The notes: generated by a model from the sequence alone, not told the origin. Positions 26,126 to 36,225 are shown, counted from the first letter of the stretch. The stretch is DNA of 40,014 bases from Bacteroidales bacterium (GCA_017994175.1 JAGOLH010000026.1:1-40014); one strand, 5' to 3'. Made by a program: numbers and translations.

Positions 26126-28204
26126 CTAATTGCAGAACTTATCCAAATTTTCTTTTGCGCTGTCCAAACCAAGCTGGGCAGCAATGGTGAAGTCGGAACA
26201 GGCGCTATCCTTCTTGTCCAAAGCAATGTATGCAGCCCCACGGTTGTTGAATGTCTCAGCAAAACCGGGAAATATTTCTGCAGCTCTTGTATAATCAGCA
26301 ATGGCCAGGTCAAACTTCCCGGTGCGATAATACACCGATCCACGGTTATTGTATGCTTCCGCATAATCAGGCTTGTTTTCGATAGCCGATGAAAAGCAAA
26401 GAATAGCCGCTTCATAAGAACCGGTAGTGGCAAAAATAATACCTTTTGAATTATATGCTGCTGCAAAATCAGGTTTAATAACAATGAGCTTATCAAGGTA
26501 GTACAAAGCCTTTTCGAAGTTCCCGTTGTTCCCATAAAGTTTTGCACAATTGTAACATGCATCAATATTTGTACTGTCGAGATCGAAGGCTTTTTTGTAA
26601 TCCTGCATTGCTTTTTCGGTTTCAGCCATTTTTTCGTAAACAACACCCCTATTATTGTATGCTACAGCATAATCAGGCTTCAACTCAATAGCATTGCTGT
26701 AATCCCTGATTGCATCGTTTGTATTACCTAGTGCCGAATATGCGTCTGCCCTGAAAGTATACGCCTCAGAAGTTGGCTTATGATTTAATGACTTTGTGAA
26801 AGCGATAACTGCATTTTTGTATTGTTGTGCTGCACTATACGCTGATCCAAGGTTAACATACAAAGCGTAATTCTCCGGATTCAATTCGATAGACCTCTTA
26901 TAATCGATAATAGCGTTCTCGAAAAAGCCCTGATTAAAATTGGCATTCGCTCTGCTGCTATAAGCCATGTAATGGTCGGGGTATTTTTTAATTACATCGC
27001 TCCATAGTTTTATTGAATCTTTAAAAACTCCAATGCGCTGAAAACTTAGTCCACATAGAACGACTAAATACACCGAAAATAATATAGCAATCAATGTACT
27101 CCATTTTCTATGGTTCATCACTTCGGTGATTTTATCGGTCATTATAAGGAAGATGCCTATTCCCGAAAAGTAAACATAGTGGTCGTTCATTATTCCGTAA
27201 CTGTTCGGAATAATTTGCAAAAGCATGGCGATATTTATTGCAAAAAAAGTAAATCCGAACCAAAAAAGCTTTCGCTTGACAGCAAATCGAAAGAAAGCAA
27301 TAATCAGTCCTGCAAGAATGGCAATATAAATATACATGTAATAAGGTATTACATATGCACCAGCAACTTCAGGATATGGATGGATCAATGAAAGACGGTA
27401 TGGAAAGAATAGCAATATGATGTATTGAACAAATCCGTAACAAGCATAAATAATGCTATAAAAAAATGGAATGTCGGAATCCAGGTAGGCTGTGCTTAAA
27501 TAGTTTCCTGATGCAAACTGGGGGGCAGAAAACACCTTCACAGCAAAAATAGCTGTCAGGATTAAAAATGGTATTTTATCGAGCCAGAACTTTTTCGAAT
27601 TCCATTTTACGCCGGTAAACAACGAAATCAAAATCAAGCTGAATGGCAAAGTAAGAGCTTGTCCTTTCGACAGCAAAGCCAGTACTCCAAATATCAGTGA
27701 TAGCAAATACTTTACAATATAGTTTTTCCCTTGTGTGGCATACTTGACGTAGTATATCAGGCTTATCAGATAGAAAAAAACATACAGCACATCTCTCCTG
27801 CCGGAAACATATGCCACTGATTCAACCTGCATTGGGTGGAGAGCAAACAGAGCTGCTGCAAAAAGCGGGACCAATGGTTTTTTAATGAGCTGCGAAAGAA
27901 ATAAGAACAAAAGCAAAGTATTGCATAGGTGAATAAGGATATTACCCAAAATATAGGGTTTAGGATTCAGCCCAAAAAGAGTGTAAACTACTGAATGCGA
28001 CAAAGCAGTAATAGGAGCATACATGCGGTGGTGTTCGCCTTGTGTAAATGATCGGACAATATTTTCTTTTGTGAGTTCAATGTTTGGGTTTGATGTAACA
28101 TAAGCTGCATCGTCCCAATCGTTAAATTCGTTTTTTAATGCAGGAATATAAAGTATGCAAGTTACTGCTAGAAGTGCAATGAATAATATCAGTTGTTTTT
28201 TCAT
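26126..28204 (-). CDS. TMTC-like GT-C membrane protein with TPR repeats
   Basis: This 692-residue protein has two parts. Residues 1-400 carry roughly ten membrane helices, with FNDWDDAAYV just after the first helix; its aspartates sit where GT-C enzymes have their catalytic or metal residues. HPMQVESVAYVSGRRDVLY follows, a block seen in TMTC-type O-mannosyltransferases. From about 420 there are eight tandem TPR units, with recurring words such as YNNRG and LKPDYA. Bacterial proteins of this layout are often annotated only as TPR proteins. A role in protein O-glycosylation is suggested by the eukaryotic TMTC family but not shown here. A near-consensus -7 element reads TATATTTA on the minus strand at 28239-28246. 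Confidence 0.8.
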   Translation of the reverse strand: MKKQLILFIALLAVTCILYIPALKNEFNDWDDAAYVTSNPNIELTKENIVRSFTQGEHHRMYAPITALSHSVVYTLFGLNPKPYILGNILIHLCNTLLLFLFLSQLIKKPLVPLFAAALFALHPMQVESVAYVSGRRDVLYVFFYLISLIYYVKYATQGKNYIVKYLLSLIFGVLALLSKGQALTLPFSLILISLFTGVKWNSKKFWLDKIPFLILTAIFAVKVFSAPQFASGNYLSTAYLDSDIPFFYSIIYACYGFVQYIILLFFPYRLSLIHPYPEVAGAYVIPYYMYIYIAILAGLIIAFFRFAVKRKLFWFGFTFFAINIAMLLQIIPNSYGIMNDHYVYFSGIGIFLIMTDKITEVMNHRKWSTLIAILFSVYLVVLCGLSFQRIGVFKDSIKLWSDVIKKYPDHYMAYSSRANANFNQGFFENAIIDYKRSIELNPENYALYVNLGSAYSAAQQYKNAVIAFTKSLNHKPTSEAYTFRADAYSALGNTNDAIRDYSNAIELKPDYAVAYNNRGVVYEKMAETEKAMQDYKKAFDLDSTNIDACYNCAKLYGNNGNFEKALYYLDKLIVIKPDFAAAYNSKGIIFATTGSYEAAILCFSSAIENKPDYAEAYNNRGSVYYRTGKFDLAIADYTRAAEIFPGFAETFNNRGAAYIALDKKDSACSDFTIAAQLGLDSAKENLDKFCN

Positions 28205-28263
28205 CGACTGCCGCTATTTGCTGTGTTAGTATTTATTATAAATATAATCGAAATTCTAAAATC

Positions 28264-28995
28264 CTAAATAAAGTAAAAATCACTGATTCCTGTTTCAATG
28301 TCTGATTGATTAACAGCCCGCAGTTGCTGGTTTTCGAGTACATGCGGTTTGTAATACAACGATTCGAGCAATGCCAACACTTTCAATCGATTTTCGCTGC
28401 CGCTGAGTTCGGCTTGAATTACCGGGTGAAACTTCGAAATTGTATTCACCATATTCGAAAACACAATAAACTCGTAACCTTCCACATCGATTTTCACAAA
28501 GTTTAGGCGATCAAGTGCCGAAAACAGTGCATCCGGAATTTTCATCTCTACTTCGTAACAGGTTGATTGTTGGGCTTCCCCTTCATTAACCACATGGGTC
28601 ATGCCATGGTGTAAAACTCCGTTTACCTCGGGGGTAGCCATCTTCACACGGGTATTTTCACTCCCTAAAGCGCAGGATTCAAGCCTGAAATTCGCAAACT
28701 TGGAGCTTTTCATATTTCGCAGCCATATTTTCCCGAATAGGGGTACGGGTTCTACGGCAATGAGCTTCCCGTCCTTTCCACAGAACTTCGAAATGAACCA
28801 TGAATAGTACCCAAGATTAGCTCCAATATCCAGGCAAACATCACCCTCTTTAATAATTTGCTTCAAAAAGAATATCTCGGGATATTTGCGTTTATAAAAA
28901 CCGGCCTTTATTAGCAATAAGTACACACTGCTAACAAGCCTTAGATAGTTTTCAATTCGAAGAAACTTGTATAGTAATTTTCGTATGAATTTCAT
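28264..28995 (-). CDS. FkbM family SAM-dependent methyltransferase
   Basis: This 243-residue protein has a Rossmann methyltransferase core with VCLDIGANLGYYSWF (SAM-binding motif I), LIAVEPVP (motif II), and NFVKIDVEGYEF, the hallmark of the FkbM family. FkbM proteins O-methylate sugars, polyketides and other small acceptors and are common in surface glycan loci. The N-terminal 45 residues are basic and hydrophobic and may touch the membrane. It lies 59 bp upstream of the TMTC-like gene on the same strand, so co-transcription is likely. Confidence 0.88.
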   Translation of the reverse strand: MKFIRKLLYKFLRIENYLRLVSSVYLLLIKAGFYKRKYPEIFFLKQIIKEGDVCLDIGANLGYYSWFISKFCGKDGKLIAVEPVPLFGKIWLRNMKSSKFANFRLESCALGSENTRVKMATPEVNGVLHHGMTHVVNEGEAQQSTCYEVEMKIPDALFSALDRLNFVKIDVEGYEFIVFSNMVNTISKFHPVIQAELSGSENRLKVLALLESLYYKPHVLENQQLRAVNQSDIETGISDFYFI

Positions 28996-29082
28996 CTGTT
29001 TATAATTTATACAATAGGTCAGATAGAATCTCGCATAAATCGATATAAATCACTGTTGGTGTTTTTACTATCATGCTCGATT

Positions 29083-29343
29083 TCATAATTCCTCATAATC
29101 GATATATTCGCCTTTTTCGTCGGACTTTCCCTTATTTTTTTTCGTATTGGGCATGTTTTTAATGGTAATATCGCCTTCTTTCCGATTTTTGCCGGAGGGT
29201 TTTTCAAAAGCTTCTGGATTCATTTTCTTTGCAATTCTTCTCAGCCACCATTTAATTAAGTACGGAAACACATACCGGAGGAGTATTTTCCCAATGATAT
29301 ACACCAGAAATAAAAACAGTATGAATTTTACAATGAAAGGCAT
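29083..29343 (-). CDS. DUF4834 family small membrane protein
   Basis: This 86-residue protein has one N-terminal membrane helix (FIVKFILFLFLVYIIGKILL), a basic segment and a charged tail ending in GEYIDYEEL. That plan, with the closing EYxDYEE, is what I know as DUF4834, found in Bacteroidota. Its function is unknown. An exact -7 element sits on the minus strand at 29358-29365. It follows the PAP2-like gene on the same strand. Confidence 0.75.
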   Translation of the reverse strand: MPFIVKFILFLFLVYIIGKILLRYVFPYLIKWWLRRIAKKMNPEAFEKPSGKNRKEGDITIKNMPNTKKNKGKSDEKGEYIDYEEL

Positions 29344-29357
29344 TGCGGTATTTTGGG

Positions 29358-29365
29358 CAAAAGTA
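29358..29365 (-). promoter_or_regulatory. Bacteroidota -7 promoter element
   Basis: On the minus strand this reads TACTTTTG, an exact TAnnTTTG, 14 bp before the ATG at 29343. The leader would be very short. Confidence 0.4.
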
Positions 29366-29418
29366 GAAAAAAATCCTGACTATTGTTTACGTGTCTCTTC
29401 TGCCAATCTTTTATGTAT

Positions 29419-30042
29419 TTATAAGAATATCATGCTCAGCCAAATGCCGGCAACGCCAAGAAAATAGCCTGCATACACCTGCAATTGGTTATGGCTTTGC
29501 AGAATCAGGCGGGCAGTTGCTGTTACTCCGGAGGCAAGTATTACAAAGATCAGGAAATAATGCAAGCCAAGGCCGTAACTGTGCGCAAGAAAAACAATCA
29601 GGCCGGTAAGGCCACCCAGGCCAATCATGTGTAAGCTGATTTTCCATTTTATGGTAATCAGCAAACCAAGAACCAAGCAGATAATACACCCCAGAATAAA
29701 ATGAAGTAAAATCGGTGGGAACCCACTTCGCTGCATAAAATAATAACTTAGCCCGTACATCACTGCAACTATTGTAATGGGTAGCAATCTTTCATTTTTT
29801 TCATCAATAGCAAATGAGGTGATGTATTTCTGTAAATAAAGTGCCGGAATTATTAATGCAGGTAGTAAAAAAGTAAGCACGAACACAACAATATATACCG
29901 CCTGCATAATTTTCGGATTCAGTAATCCGACGTAATATCCACTGTTGAAAATAACGATGCAGCCAAAAGTTGGAATTATCAAGGGGTGAAACAAAACACT
30001 GATAATTTTTGCAATAGTGTTTAGGAATTTACCAGTTTCCAT
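29419..30042 (-). CDS. PAP2-like integral membrane protein
   Basis: This 207-residue protein has about six membrane helices. It carries weak versions of the PAP2 phosphatase motifs: DEKNERLLP resembles the K-x6-RP motif, KISLHMIG sits where PSGH is expected, and ARLILQSHNQLQ resembles SR-x5-H. Since the classical residues are only partly kept, activity on lipid phosphates is uncertain. Its ATG shares one base with the rpoN stop (TGATG), so translation is coupled to rpoN. Confidence 0.68.
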   Translation of the reverse strand: METGKFLNTIAKIISVLFHPLIIPTFGCIVIFNSGYYVGLLNPKIMQAVYIVVFVLTFLLPALIIPALYLQKYITSFAIDEKNERLLPITIVAVMYGLSYYFMQRSGFPPILLHFILGCIICLVLGLLITIKWKISLHMIGLGGLTGLIVFLAHSYGLGLHYFLIFVILASGVTATARLILQSHNQLQVYAGYFLGVAGIWLSMIFL

Positions 30043-31496
30043 CAGAGCTTTTTTCTAAGGCGTGCCACGGGAATGCCCAGCTGCTCCCTGTATTTGGCAA
30101 CTGTTCTTCTGGCAATAACATATTTTTTTTCTTTAAGAATTGAAGCCAGTTTGTCGTCGGTGAGGGGTCGGCGCTTGTTCTCATTCTCAATACATTCCTT
30201 GAGTATCTGTTTTATTTCGCGGGTGCTAACTTCTTCACCCGAATCGGTTTGCATAGCCTCCGAAAAGAAATGCTTGAGTAAATAATTACCAAAGGGAGTC
30301 TGAATATATTTACTGTTGGCCACCCTTGATATCGTGGAAATATCGAGACCGGTTTTTTCGGCTATATCTTTCAAAATCATAGGCTTCAGCAATGTTTCAT
30401 CACCCTGTATGAAAAAATCTTTCTGATATTCAAGAATTGCATTCATGGTAATGAGCAGGGTGTTTTGCCGTTGCTTGATGGCATCGATGAACCATTTTGC
30501 CGAATCGAGTTTTTGTTTGATAAAAACAACAGCATCTTTCTCAGACCGGCTACCCGAATCCTTGCTTTTCGATAAGCCCTGAAGCATTTCGGAATAGTCG
30601 CGGCTGAGGCGCAGTTCAGGTGCATTGCGTGCATTGAGGCTCAACTCAAGCTTCCCTGAATAGTTTTCCAGGATAAAATCAGGGACAATGGTCTGCGCTG
30701 ACCTTACCGAAGAATCGCTGTAAGAGCTTCCCGGTTTCGGGTTCAACCGAAGTATCATTTCCAGTGCTTGTTTCAGTTCAGGTTCGCTCAATTCAAGACG
30801 TTGCATTATTCTGTCGTAGTGCTTCTTGGTAAATTCTTCGAAATACGAGAATATTATTTCGTGTGCGTTAAGCACCGGCAGGGTCTTTTTCTCTTTCCGG
30901 TCAAGCTGAATGAGAAGACACTCTCTCAGATTTCGTGCTCCTATACCGGGAGGGTCGAGGTCCTGAACAATATAAAGCGCATTTTCGATTTCCTGGGTGG
31001 TAGCAGAAATATTCTGATTAAAAGCCAGATCATCGGCAATGGATTCAAGGTCGCGGTGTATGTACCCGTCTTCGTCCATGCTTCCAATTAAAAACTCGGC
31101 AAGAACCCTGTCGCGCGGACTGATTTGCTTAAGTCCCAACTGATCTTTCAGGTTCTCGTGAAAACTGATTCCGGCAGAAAAAGGAATTTCCTTGCGCTCG
31201 TCATCTTTCGAAAAGTTATTCACCTGCAGCCTGTAGGCAGGAATATCATCCTCGTCATCGATATAATCTTCGAGCGAAAATTCATCATCGTTTTCGTTTT
31301 GCTCTTCGTTTTCGTCCTCATTGGTATCGGTGTTTTCATCCTCATCGGCACCTTCCTCCAGAGCAGGGTTTTCCTCCAGCTCCTTTTTTATCCGTTGTTC
31401 AAGTTGCAGTGTAGGCAATTCCAGCAGCTTAATCATTTGAATCTGCTGAGGCGACAATTTCTGTAACAGCTTTTGTTGTAAACTTTGCTTAAGCAT
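30042..31496 (-). CDS. rpoN: RNA polymerase sigma-54 factor
   Basis: This 484-residue protein has all sigma-54 regions in order. The glutamine- and leucine-rich region I (QKLSPQQIQMIKLLELPTLQ) contacts activators. An unusually acidic region II lies at about 46-85. The core-binding domain follows, then a helix-turn-helix, and the RpoN box ARRTVAKYREQL near the C-terminus binds the -24 promoter element. It directs transcription from -24/-12 promoters with AAA+ activators. It lies 41 bp downstream of asnS on the same strand and overlaps the PAP2-like gene by one base. Confidence 0.96.
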   Translation of the reverse strand: MLKQSLQQKLLQKLSPQQIQMIKLLELPTLQLEQRIKKELEENPALEEGADEDENTDTNEDENEEQNENDDEFSLEDYIDDEDDIPAYRLQVNNFSKDDERKEIPFSAGISFHENLKDQLGLKQISPRDRVLAEFLIGSMDEDGYIHRDLESIADDLAFNQNISATTQEIENALYIVQDLDPPGIGARNLRECLLIQLDRKEKKTLPVLNAHEIIFSYFEEFTKKHYDRIMQRLELSEPELKQALEMILRLNPKPGSSYSDSSVRSAQTIVPDFILENYSGKLELSLNARNAPELRLSRDYSEMLQGLSKSKDSGSRSEKDAVVFIKQKLDSAKWFIDAIKQRQNTLLITMNAILEYQKDFFIQGDETLLKPMILKDIAEKTGLDISTISRVANSKYIQTPFGNYLLKHFFSEAMQTDSGEEVSTREIKQILKECIENENKRRPLTDDKLASILKEKKYVIARRTVAKYREQLGIPVARLRKKL

Positions 31497-31537
31497 AGTC
31501 TGTTTTTTGTTAAAAATACGAAATTTTTACCAAAAAG

Positions 31538-32980
31538 TTAGAATTCTGCATTTTTCGGTGTACGCGGAAAAGCAATTACATCTCTGATATTGCTCATACC
31601 CGTAACAAAAAGCATGAGCCTCTCGAAACCCAGACCATAGCCGCTGTGAGGAACAGACCCAAATTTTCGTGTTTCGAGATACCACCACATTTCTTTTTCG
31701 GGTATATGCATTTCGTGCATTCTGTTCAAAAGCTTAACGTAGTTTTCTTCGCGCTGTGAACCCCCAATAATTTCTCCTATCTGAGGAAACAGTACATCCA
31801 TGGCTCTTACGGTTTTCCCATCGTCGTTCTGCTTCATGTAAAAGGCTTTTATTTCTTTTGGGTAATCGGTGAGAATAACCGGCTTTTTGAAGTGTTTTTC
31901 CACCAAAAACCTTTCATGCTCGCTTTGCAGATCAGTTCCCCACCCTTCTACTGGATACTGAAACTGCTTTTTCTTGTTTGGCTTCGAATTCATGAGAATG
32001 TCAATGGCTTCTCCGTAGGTGATCCTTGCAAAACTATTATTTAGCACGAACTCCAGTTTTTCAATCAGCCCCATTTCGTCTCTTTCATTTTCTGGTTTTG
32101 ACTTCTGCTCATCTGCCCGTCTGGAAGCAAGAAAATCAAGGTCTTCACGGCAATTATCCAGTGCATACTTCACAAGGTATTTCAACATTTCTTCGGCCAG
32201 ATCCATGTTGTCGTCGATGTCGTAAAAGGCCATTTCGGGTTCAATCATCCAGAATTCTGCCAGATGGCGCGCTGTATTGGAATTTTCGGCACGGAAAGTT
32301 GGTCCGAAAGTGTACACATCGCTTAGTGCAAGGGCAGCAAGCTCGGCCTCCAACTGACCCGATACAGTCAGGTTGGTTTCGCGTCCGAAAAAGTCTTTCG
32401 AGAAATCAACTTTTCCTTCTTCGGTGAGCGGGGGGTTCTTTGCATCCAAAACACTTACCCTGAACATTTCACCCGCTCCTTCGGCATCGCTGCCCGTAAT
32501 AATGGGAGTGTGAATATTGTAAAACCCCTTGTCGTTGAAAAATTTATGGATGGCAAAAATCATAGCATGGCGAATGCGCATCACAGCACCAAAAGTGTTT
32601 GTGCGGAAACGTAAATGGGCGATGTCGCGTAAAAACTCAAGACTGTGTTTCTTAGGCTGCAACGGATATTCGTCAGGGTTGGCCTCGCCAATCACCATAA
32701 GTTTCTTACACTGAACTTCCACCCGTTGTCCACTGCCGGTCGACTCGATAAGCAGTCCATCTGCCGACACAGAGGCTCCGGTATGAATGCGTTGCAGCAA
32801 GGGGATGGTAGTTTCATTCACTTCAACCACAACCTGAATATTCCCCATTCCAGAACCATCGTTCACTGCAAGAAAAGCAACATTTTTACTCTCTCTCTTT
32901 GTACGCACCCAACCCAATATTCTTACCTCCGCTCCGGGATTCCCTTTCTGCAGTATCTCTTTAATTTTTATCCGTTTCAT
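31538..32980 (-). CDS. asnS: Asparaginyl-tRNA synthetase
   Basis: This 480-residue class II aminoacyl-tRNA synthetase joins asparagine to its tRNA. The N-terminal OB-fold anticodon-binding domain carries [13 protein letters not shown]. Motif 2 is in [16 protein letters not shown], which also shows the Asn/Asp-type signature, and motif 3 is in [12 protein letters not shown] near the C-terminus. The ATG at 32980 ([10 protein letters not shown]) was chosen over one at 33028 because the family starts there and the extra 16 residues are unlike it. The length is normal for bacterial AsnRS. The order asnS-rpoN fits Bacteroidota. Confidence 0.96.
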   Translation of the reverse strand: MKRIKIKEILQKGNPGAEVRILGWVRTKRESKNVAFLAVNDGSGMGNIQVVVEVNETTIPLLQRIHTGASVSADGLLIESTGSGQRVEVQCKKLMVIGEANPDEYPLQPKKHSLEFLRDIAHLRFRTNTFGAVMRIRHAMIFAIHKFFNDKGFYNIHTPIITGSDAEGAGEMFRVSVLDAKNPPLTEEGKVDFSKDFFGRETNLTVSGQLEAELAALALSDVYTFGPTFRAENSNTARHLAEFWMIEPEMAFYDIDDNMDLAEEMLKYLVKYALDNCREDLDFLASRRADEQKSKPENERDEMGLIEKLEFVLNNSFARITYGEAIDILMNSKPNKKKQFQYPVEGWGTDLQSEHERFLVEKHFKKPVILTDYPKEIKAFYMKQNDDGKTVRAMDVLFPQIGEIIGGSQREENYVKLLNRMHEMHIPEKEMWWYLETRKFGSVPHSGYGLGFERLMLFVTGMSNIRDVIAFPRTPKNAEF

Positions 32981-33184
32981 TTCGTTTGATTTTTGAGCTT
33001 GTAAAAATAGCAAAAACAATTTTATCATGGTACTAACAACATTTTGCAGCTACCCACTGCTCGCCCAATGCCCTTATGGAGTAAACTGCTTTCAAATTTA
33101 TGATTTATCTTATGAAAAACAAACTGTTTTTAGGTGCCGGTGGTATTAGCTTGTTTCCCCGTATCAAAGCAAATATTTCTTTAG

Positions 33185-33499
33185 TTAATATGAGTCATTC
33201 TTTGTGCTTAGTTTATCTAGAGCTTGTCGGTTGTCAAAAATGCTTAACACGTAAATGCACTCTTTTGTGTAGCTGTAGTAGATTGTTAAATGTTTCGATA
33301 ATACCGACTTTCTTGCGGCAATCACTTGAGATCTTGGGAAGGAGAGGGGTTGGCTCTGTATTATCTGTATTTGTTTTTCAAGTTTTATTAAAAACTTCTT
33401 TATTTCTTTTTCCGACCAGTTTATTTCGAGCCAGTGTATTATTGCCTCAAGGTTCTCTACGGCCTCAAGCGACCAAACAACTTTACAGGTATTTTTCAT
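33185..33499 (-). CDS. RelE/ParE family toxin
   Basis: This 104-residue basic protein has the RelE/ParE fold signature: VVWSLEAVENLEAIIHWLE at the start, a helical hairpin, SFPRSQ, then VLSKHLTIYYSY and YVLSIFDNRQ near the end. ParE members inhibit DNA gyrase and RelE members cut mRNA; the sequence alone does not decide which. It overlaps its antitoxin gene by 17 bp, the usual order (antitoxin first) for this family. Complete and without visible damage. Confidence 0.85.
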   Translation of the reverse strand: MKNTCKVVWSLEAVENLEAIIHWLEINWSEKEIKKFLIKLEKQIQIIQSQPLSFPRSQVIAARKSVLSKHLTIYYSYTKECIYVLSIFDNRQALDKLSTKNDSY

Positions 33500-33704
33500 A
33501 CCGTTTCATTACATCAGCGTGATTGACAATACGGTTTTCTGTAATGTCTTTCAGCCCTTTTTCAATCGAATCTCTTTCTGCAGCGCTAATTTCATCCCAC
33601 CAGTCCGATTTTTCGGCAATTCGTATTAACTTATCAATTAAACTAGCATCGCTTAGGCTGGTAATCCACTCTATCAGTAAATATTTCTTTGCTTGTATGT
33701 CCAT
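33483..33704 (-). CDS. Antitoxin partner of ParE-like toxin
   Basis: This 73-residue acidic protein sits immediately upstream of the toxin and overlaps it by 17 bp. The middle (SAAERDSIEKGLKDI) resembles the toxin-neutralising region of short Bacteroidota antitoxins of this type. An exact -7 element lies on the minus strand at 33719-33726. Such antitoxins usually repress their own operon. Assignment rests on position, size and charge more than on a recognised DNA-binding motif. Confidence 0.75.
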   Translation of the reverse strand: MDIQAKKYLLIEWITSLSDASLIDKLIRIAEKSDWWDEISAAERDSIEKGLKDITENRIVNHADVMKRYEKYL

Positions 33705-33718
33705 GTTTGACTTTTTAA

Positions 33719-33726
33719 CAAAATTA
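33719..33726 (-). promoter_or_regulatory. Bacteroidota -7 element for toxin-antitoxin operon
   Basis: On the minus strand this reads TAATTTTG, an exact TAnnTTTG, 14 bp before the antitoxin ATG at 33704. Confidence 0.45.
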
Positions 33727-34021
33727 CAAATTATTTCAATATCCCGGAAATCAAAAACTTATGCTGCCTTTAAAAGCTCCACTGGACGAAGAATAATAAA
33801 TTGTTGCCAACTCGAGGTTTCTGTTACCTCCAAAGGTCATGCACCGTTTCTTTTTCCTTTCTCCTCTTTATACATCAATTGTATTATTTGCCGAAAGAAT
33901 ATTGTTTCATTATTATGGGTGAGAAAACAAGCTTTTGATTAGATTAATCACTTCGTCTTACCACTTGCACCTAACATGCTTTTTATAGCGTATAAAATCA
34001 ATCTGTCACACAAAAACGTGG

Positions 34022-34050
34022 TTCTAAAAATGCTTGGAAAATTTTTAGAA
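34022..34050. repeat. Perfect 10-bp inverted repeat
   Basis: TTCTAAAAAT (34022-34031) is followed after 9 bases by its exact complement ATTTTTAGAA (34041-34050). It is AT-rich with no T-tract typical of a terminator. Its role is unknown. Confidence 0.4.
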
Positions 34051-34411
34051 ATGAAACTACAGAATTATAAGGAAATATTTAGACCTGAATAGGCTCAGCT
34101 TCTTAAGCTCTTGATTTTGTAAAAATCGTTCGCAATTATTTCTCTGAACTAACGCAAATTACGCAATAGGAACTAAAAATGCTTTCGCAATTATCGTATA
34201 TTTCTTGTGCGTAAAGGGTTTTAGTGAATTTTTTATTGAAAAATCTCTAATACTACGCATTAGAAAAACAATGAGTTTATTTATTGATAATCAATAAGTT
34301 AAATTTGCTTAATTTCCTATTGCTGATTTTGGGTTAATTCGAAAACTTGAATTCTTGGCAAAAAACTACCGCAATGTTCACCTATATATCTGCCAGGAAA
34401 TGTTCAGGAAT

Positions 34412-36199
34412 TTAGTCTATTTTAAGCACAGCTAGAAAAGCCGTTTGCGGAACTTCAACCGTTCCAATCATTCGCATACGCTTCTTGCCTTTCTTCTGTT
34501 TTTCGAGCAGTTTTCGTTTGCGGGTAATATCGCCGCCGTAGCATTTGGCGGTAACATCTTTGCGAACAGCCTTTACCGTTTCGCGCGCAATAATTTTAGC
34601 TCCTATAGCTGCTTGTATAGCAATATCGAATTGCTGACGCGGTATTAGCTCCCTGAGTTTTTCGCACATTTTTCTCCCCAGCGGATAGGCGTTATCCACA
34701 TGCGTCAGAGTCGACAGTGCATCCACCATTTCTCCATTAAGCAAAATATCGAGACGTGCCAATTTTGAAACTTTGTATCCATCCATAAAATAGTCGAACG
34801 AAGCATACCCTTTGCTGATGCTTTTAAGTTTATCGTAAAAATCGAAAACAATTTCACCTAGCGGCAGGTCGAAAGATAGTTCTACCCTGTTATTGGTAAG
34901 ATAAATCTGATTGAGCAAGGTACCACGTTTATCGATACACAGTTTGATAATTGGACCCACATATTCTGCCTGAGAAATCACGTGACCTTTTATCATGGGT
35001 TCTTCTACATGTTCAAGATAGTTTGGTTCGGGCATTCCTGATGGGTTGTGAACTTCAATCATTTCGCCCTTGGTAGTATAGGCAAGATATTGTACGTTGG
35101 GGACAGTAGTTATCACATCCATATCAAATTCCCTGTCGAGGCGCTCCTGAACAATTTCCATATGAAGTAATCCGAGAAATCCGCAACGGAAGCCAAAGCC
35201 CAGTGCAGCCGACGACTCCGGGACAAAGGTAAGGGAGGCATCGTTGAGTTTAAGTTTTTCGATGGATGAGCGAAGTTCTTCATAATCGTCGGCATCAACC
35301 GGATAAATACCCGCAAAAAGCATGGGTTTAACCTCAGAAAAACCATCAATTGCCATTTCGCAGGGTCTTTCAACATGAGTTATTGTATCACCAACTTTAA
35401 CCTCAGTGGCAGTTTTGATTCCCGAAATTATGTAACCTACATCGCCGGCGCGTAATTGTTTCCGTGCTTCGAGTCCCATTTTCAAAACACCAATTTCGTA
35501 AGCAAGATATTCCTGAGATGTACTCATAAATTTAACAAGGTCTTTTGTGGAAATGATCCCGTTAAATATTCTGAAATAAGCGATAATACCTCGAAACGGA
35601 TTGAAAACTGAGTCAAAGATCAGTGCTTCGAGCGGTTTCTCAGTGTCACCGGTCGGTGGGGGTATGCGGCGTATGATCGCTTCTAAAATTTCTTCCACAC
35701 CCAGACCGTTTTTACCGCTTGCTCTTATAATGTCGCTACTTTTACAACCGATAAGTTCAATAATCTGATCTTCCACTTCGTCGGGCATAGCGGCATCAAG
35801 ATCCATTTTGTTCATCACGGGAACAATTTCAAGGTTATTGTCGATAGCCTGATACAGGTTCGATATTGTTTGAGCCTGTATCCCCTGAGTGGCATCAATT
35901 ATAAGCAATGCTCCCTCGCAGGCAGCAATTGATCGGCTCACTTCATAGGAGAAATCGACATGCCCCGGAGTATCTATCAAGTTGAGTATATATTGCTGGC
36001 CTTCGAATTCGTACTCCATTTGAATGGCATGGCTCTTAATAGTAATTCCTCTTTCCCGCTCCAATTCCATATCATCGAGAACCTGATCCTGAAAGTCGCG
36101 TTCCGAAACGGTATTTGTCATCTGCAACAGCCTGTCGGCTAAGGTACTTTTACCATGATCGATATGTGCTATGATGCAAAAATTCCGAATGTGCTTCAT
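34412..36199 (-). CDS. lepA: Elongation factor 4 (back-translocating GTPase)
   Basis: This 595-residue protein has the normal length for LepA/EF4. The GTPase domain carries AHIDHGKST (P-loop), RGITIKSH (switch I), [12 protein letters not shown] (switch II) and NKMD. EF-G-like domains follow, and the LepA-specific C-terminal domain ends in [20 protein letters not shown]. It acts on ribosomes, where it helps under ionic stress and in initiation. The ATG at 36199 ([12 protein letters not shown]) was chosen over one seven codons upstream because it matches the family and an exact -7 element lies just ahead. Confidence 0.97.
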   Translation of the reverse strand: MKHIRNFCIIAHIDHGKSTLADRLLQMTNTVSERDFQDQVLDDMELERERGITIKSHAIQMEYEFEGQQYILNLIDTPGHVDFSYEVSRSIAACEGALLIIDATQGIQAQTISNLYQAIDNNLEIVPVMNKMDLDAAMPDEVEDQIIELIGCKSSDIIRASGKNGLGVEEILEAIIRRIPPPTGDTEKPLEALIFDSVFNPFRGIIAYFRIFNGIISTKDLVKFMSTSQEYLAYEIGVLKMGLEARKQLRAGDVGYIISGIKTATEVKVGDTITHVERPCEMAIDGFSEVKPMLFAGIYPVDADDYEELRSSIEKLKLNDASLTFVPESSAALGFGFRCGFLGLLHMEIVQERLDREFDMDVITTVPNVQYLAYTTKGEMIEVHNPSGMPEPNYLEHVEEPMIKGHVISQAEYVGPIIKLCIDKRGTLLNQIYLTNNRVELSFDLPLGEIVFDFYDKLKSISKGYASFDYFMDGYKVSKLARLDILLNGEMVDALSTLTHVDNAYPLGRKMCEKLRELIPRQQFDIAIQAAIGAKIIARETVKAVRKDVTAKCYGGDITRKRKLLEKQKKGKKRMRMIGTVEVPQTAFLAVLKID

Positions 36200-36217
36200 G
36201 TGTGTAATGTTTCGCCG

Positions 36218-36225
36218 CAAATATA
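36218..36225 (-). promoter_or_regulatory. Bacteroidota -7 element for lepA
   Basis: On the minus strand this reads TATATTTG, an exact TAnnTTTG, 18 bp before the lepA ATG at 36199. The farther ATG at 36220 would overlap the element and is therefore unlikely. Confidence 0.5.

Larger units (their letters stand above)
33705..34411. other. Long AT-rich intergenic stretch
   Basis: About 700 bases without a convincing gene. It contains: the toxin-antitoxin -7 element (33719-33726); a minus-strand stretch at about 33760-33840 that reads like a protein tail (ETSSWQQFIILRPVELLKAA then stop) with no proper start, so possibly a gene remnant; a perfect 10-bp inverted repeat (34022-34031 with 34041-34050); and short duplicated words (CTAAAAATGCTT at 34024 and 34173, TTCGCAATTAT at 34129 and 34184). 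Confidence 0.45.

Noticed and set aside
26110..26646. 178-codon reading frame in another frame of the TPR region
   Set aside because: Repetitive TPR DNA keeps alternative frames open; the main frame has clear TPR units.
33523..33942. Plus-strand frame of 139 codons opposite the antitoxin
   Set aside because: The opposite-strand toxin-antitoxin pair explains the region, and this frame shows no family features.
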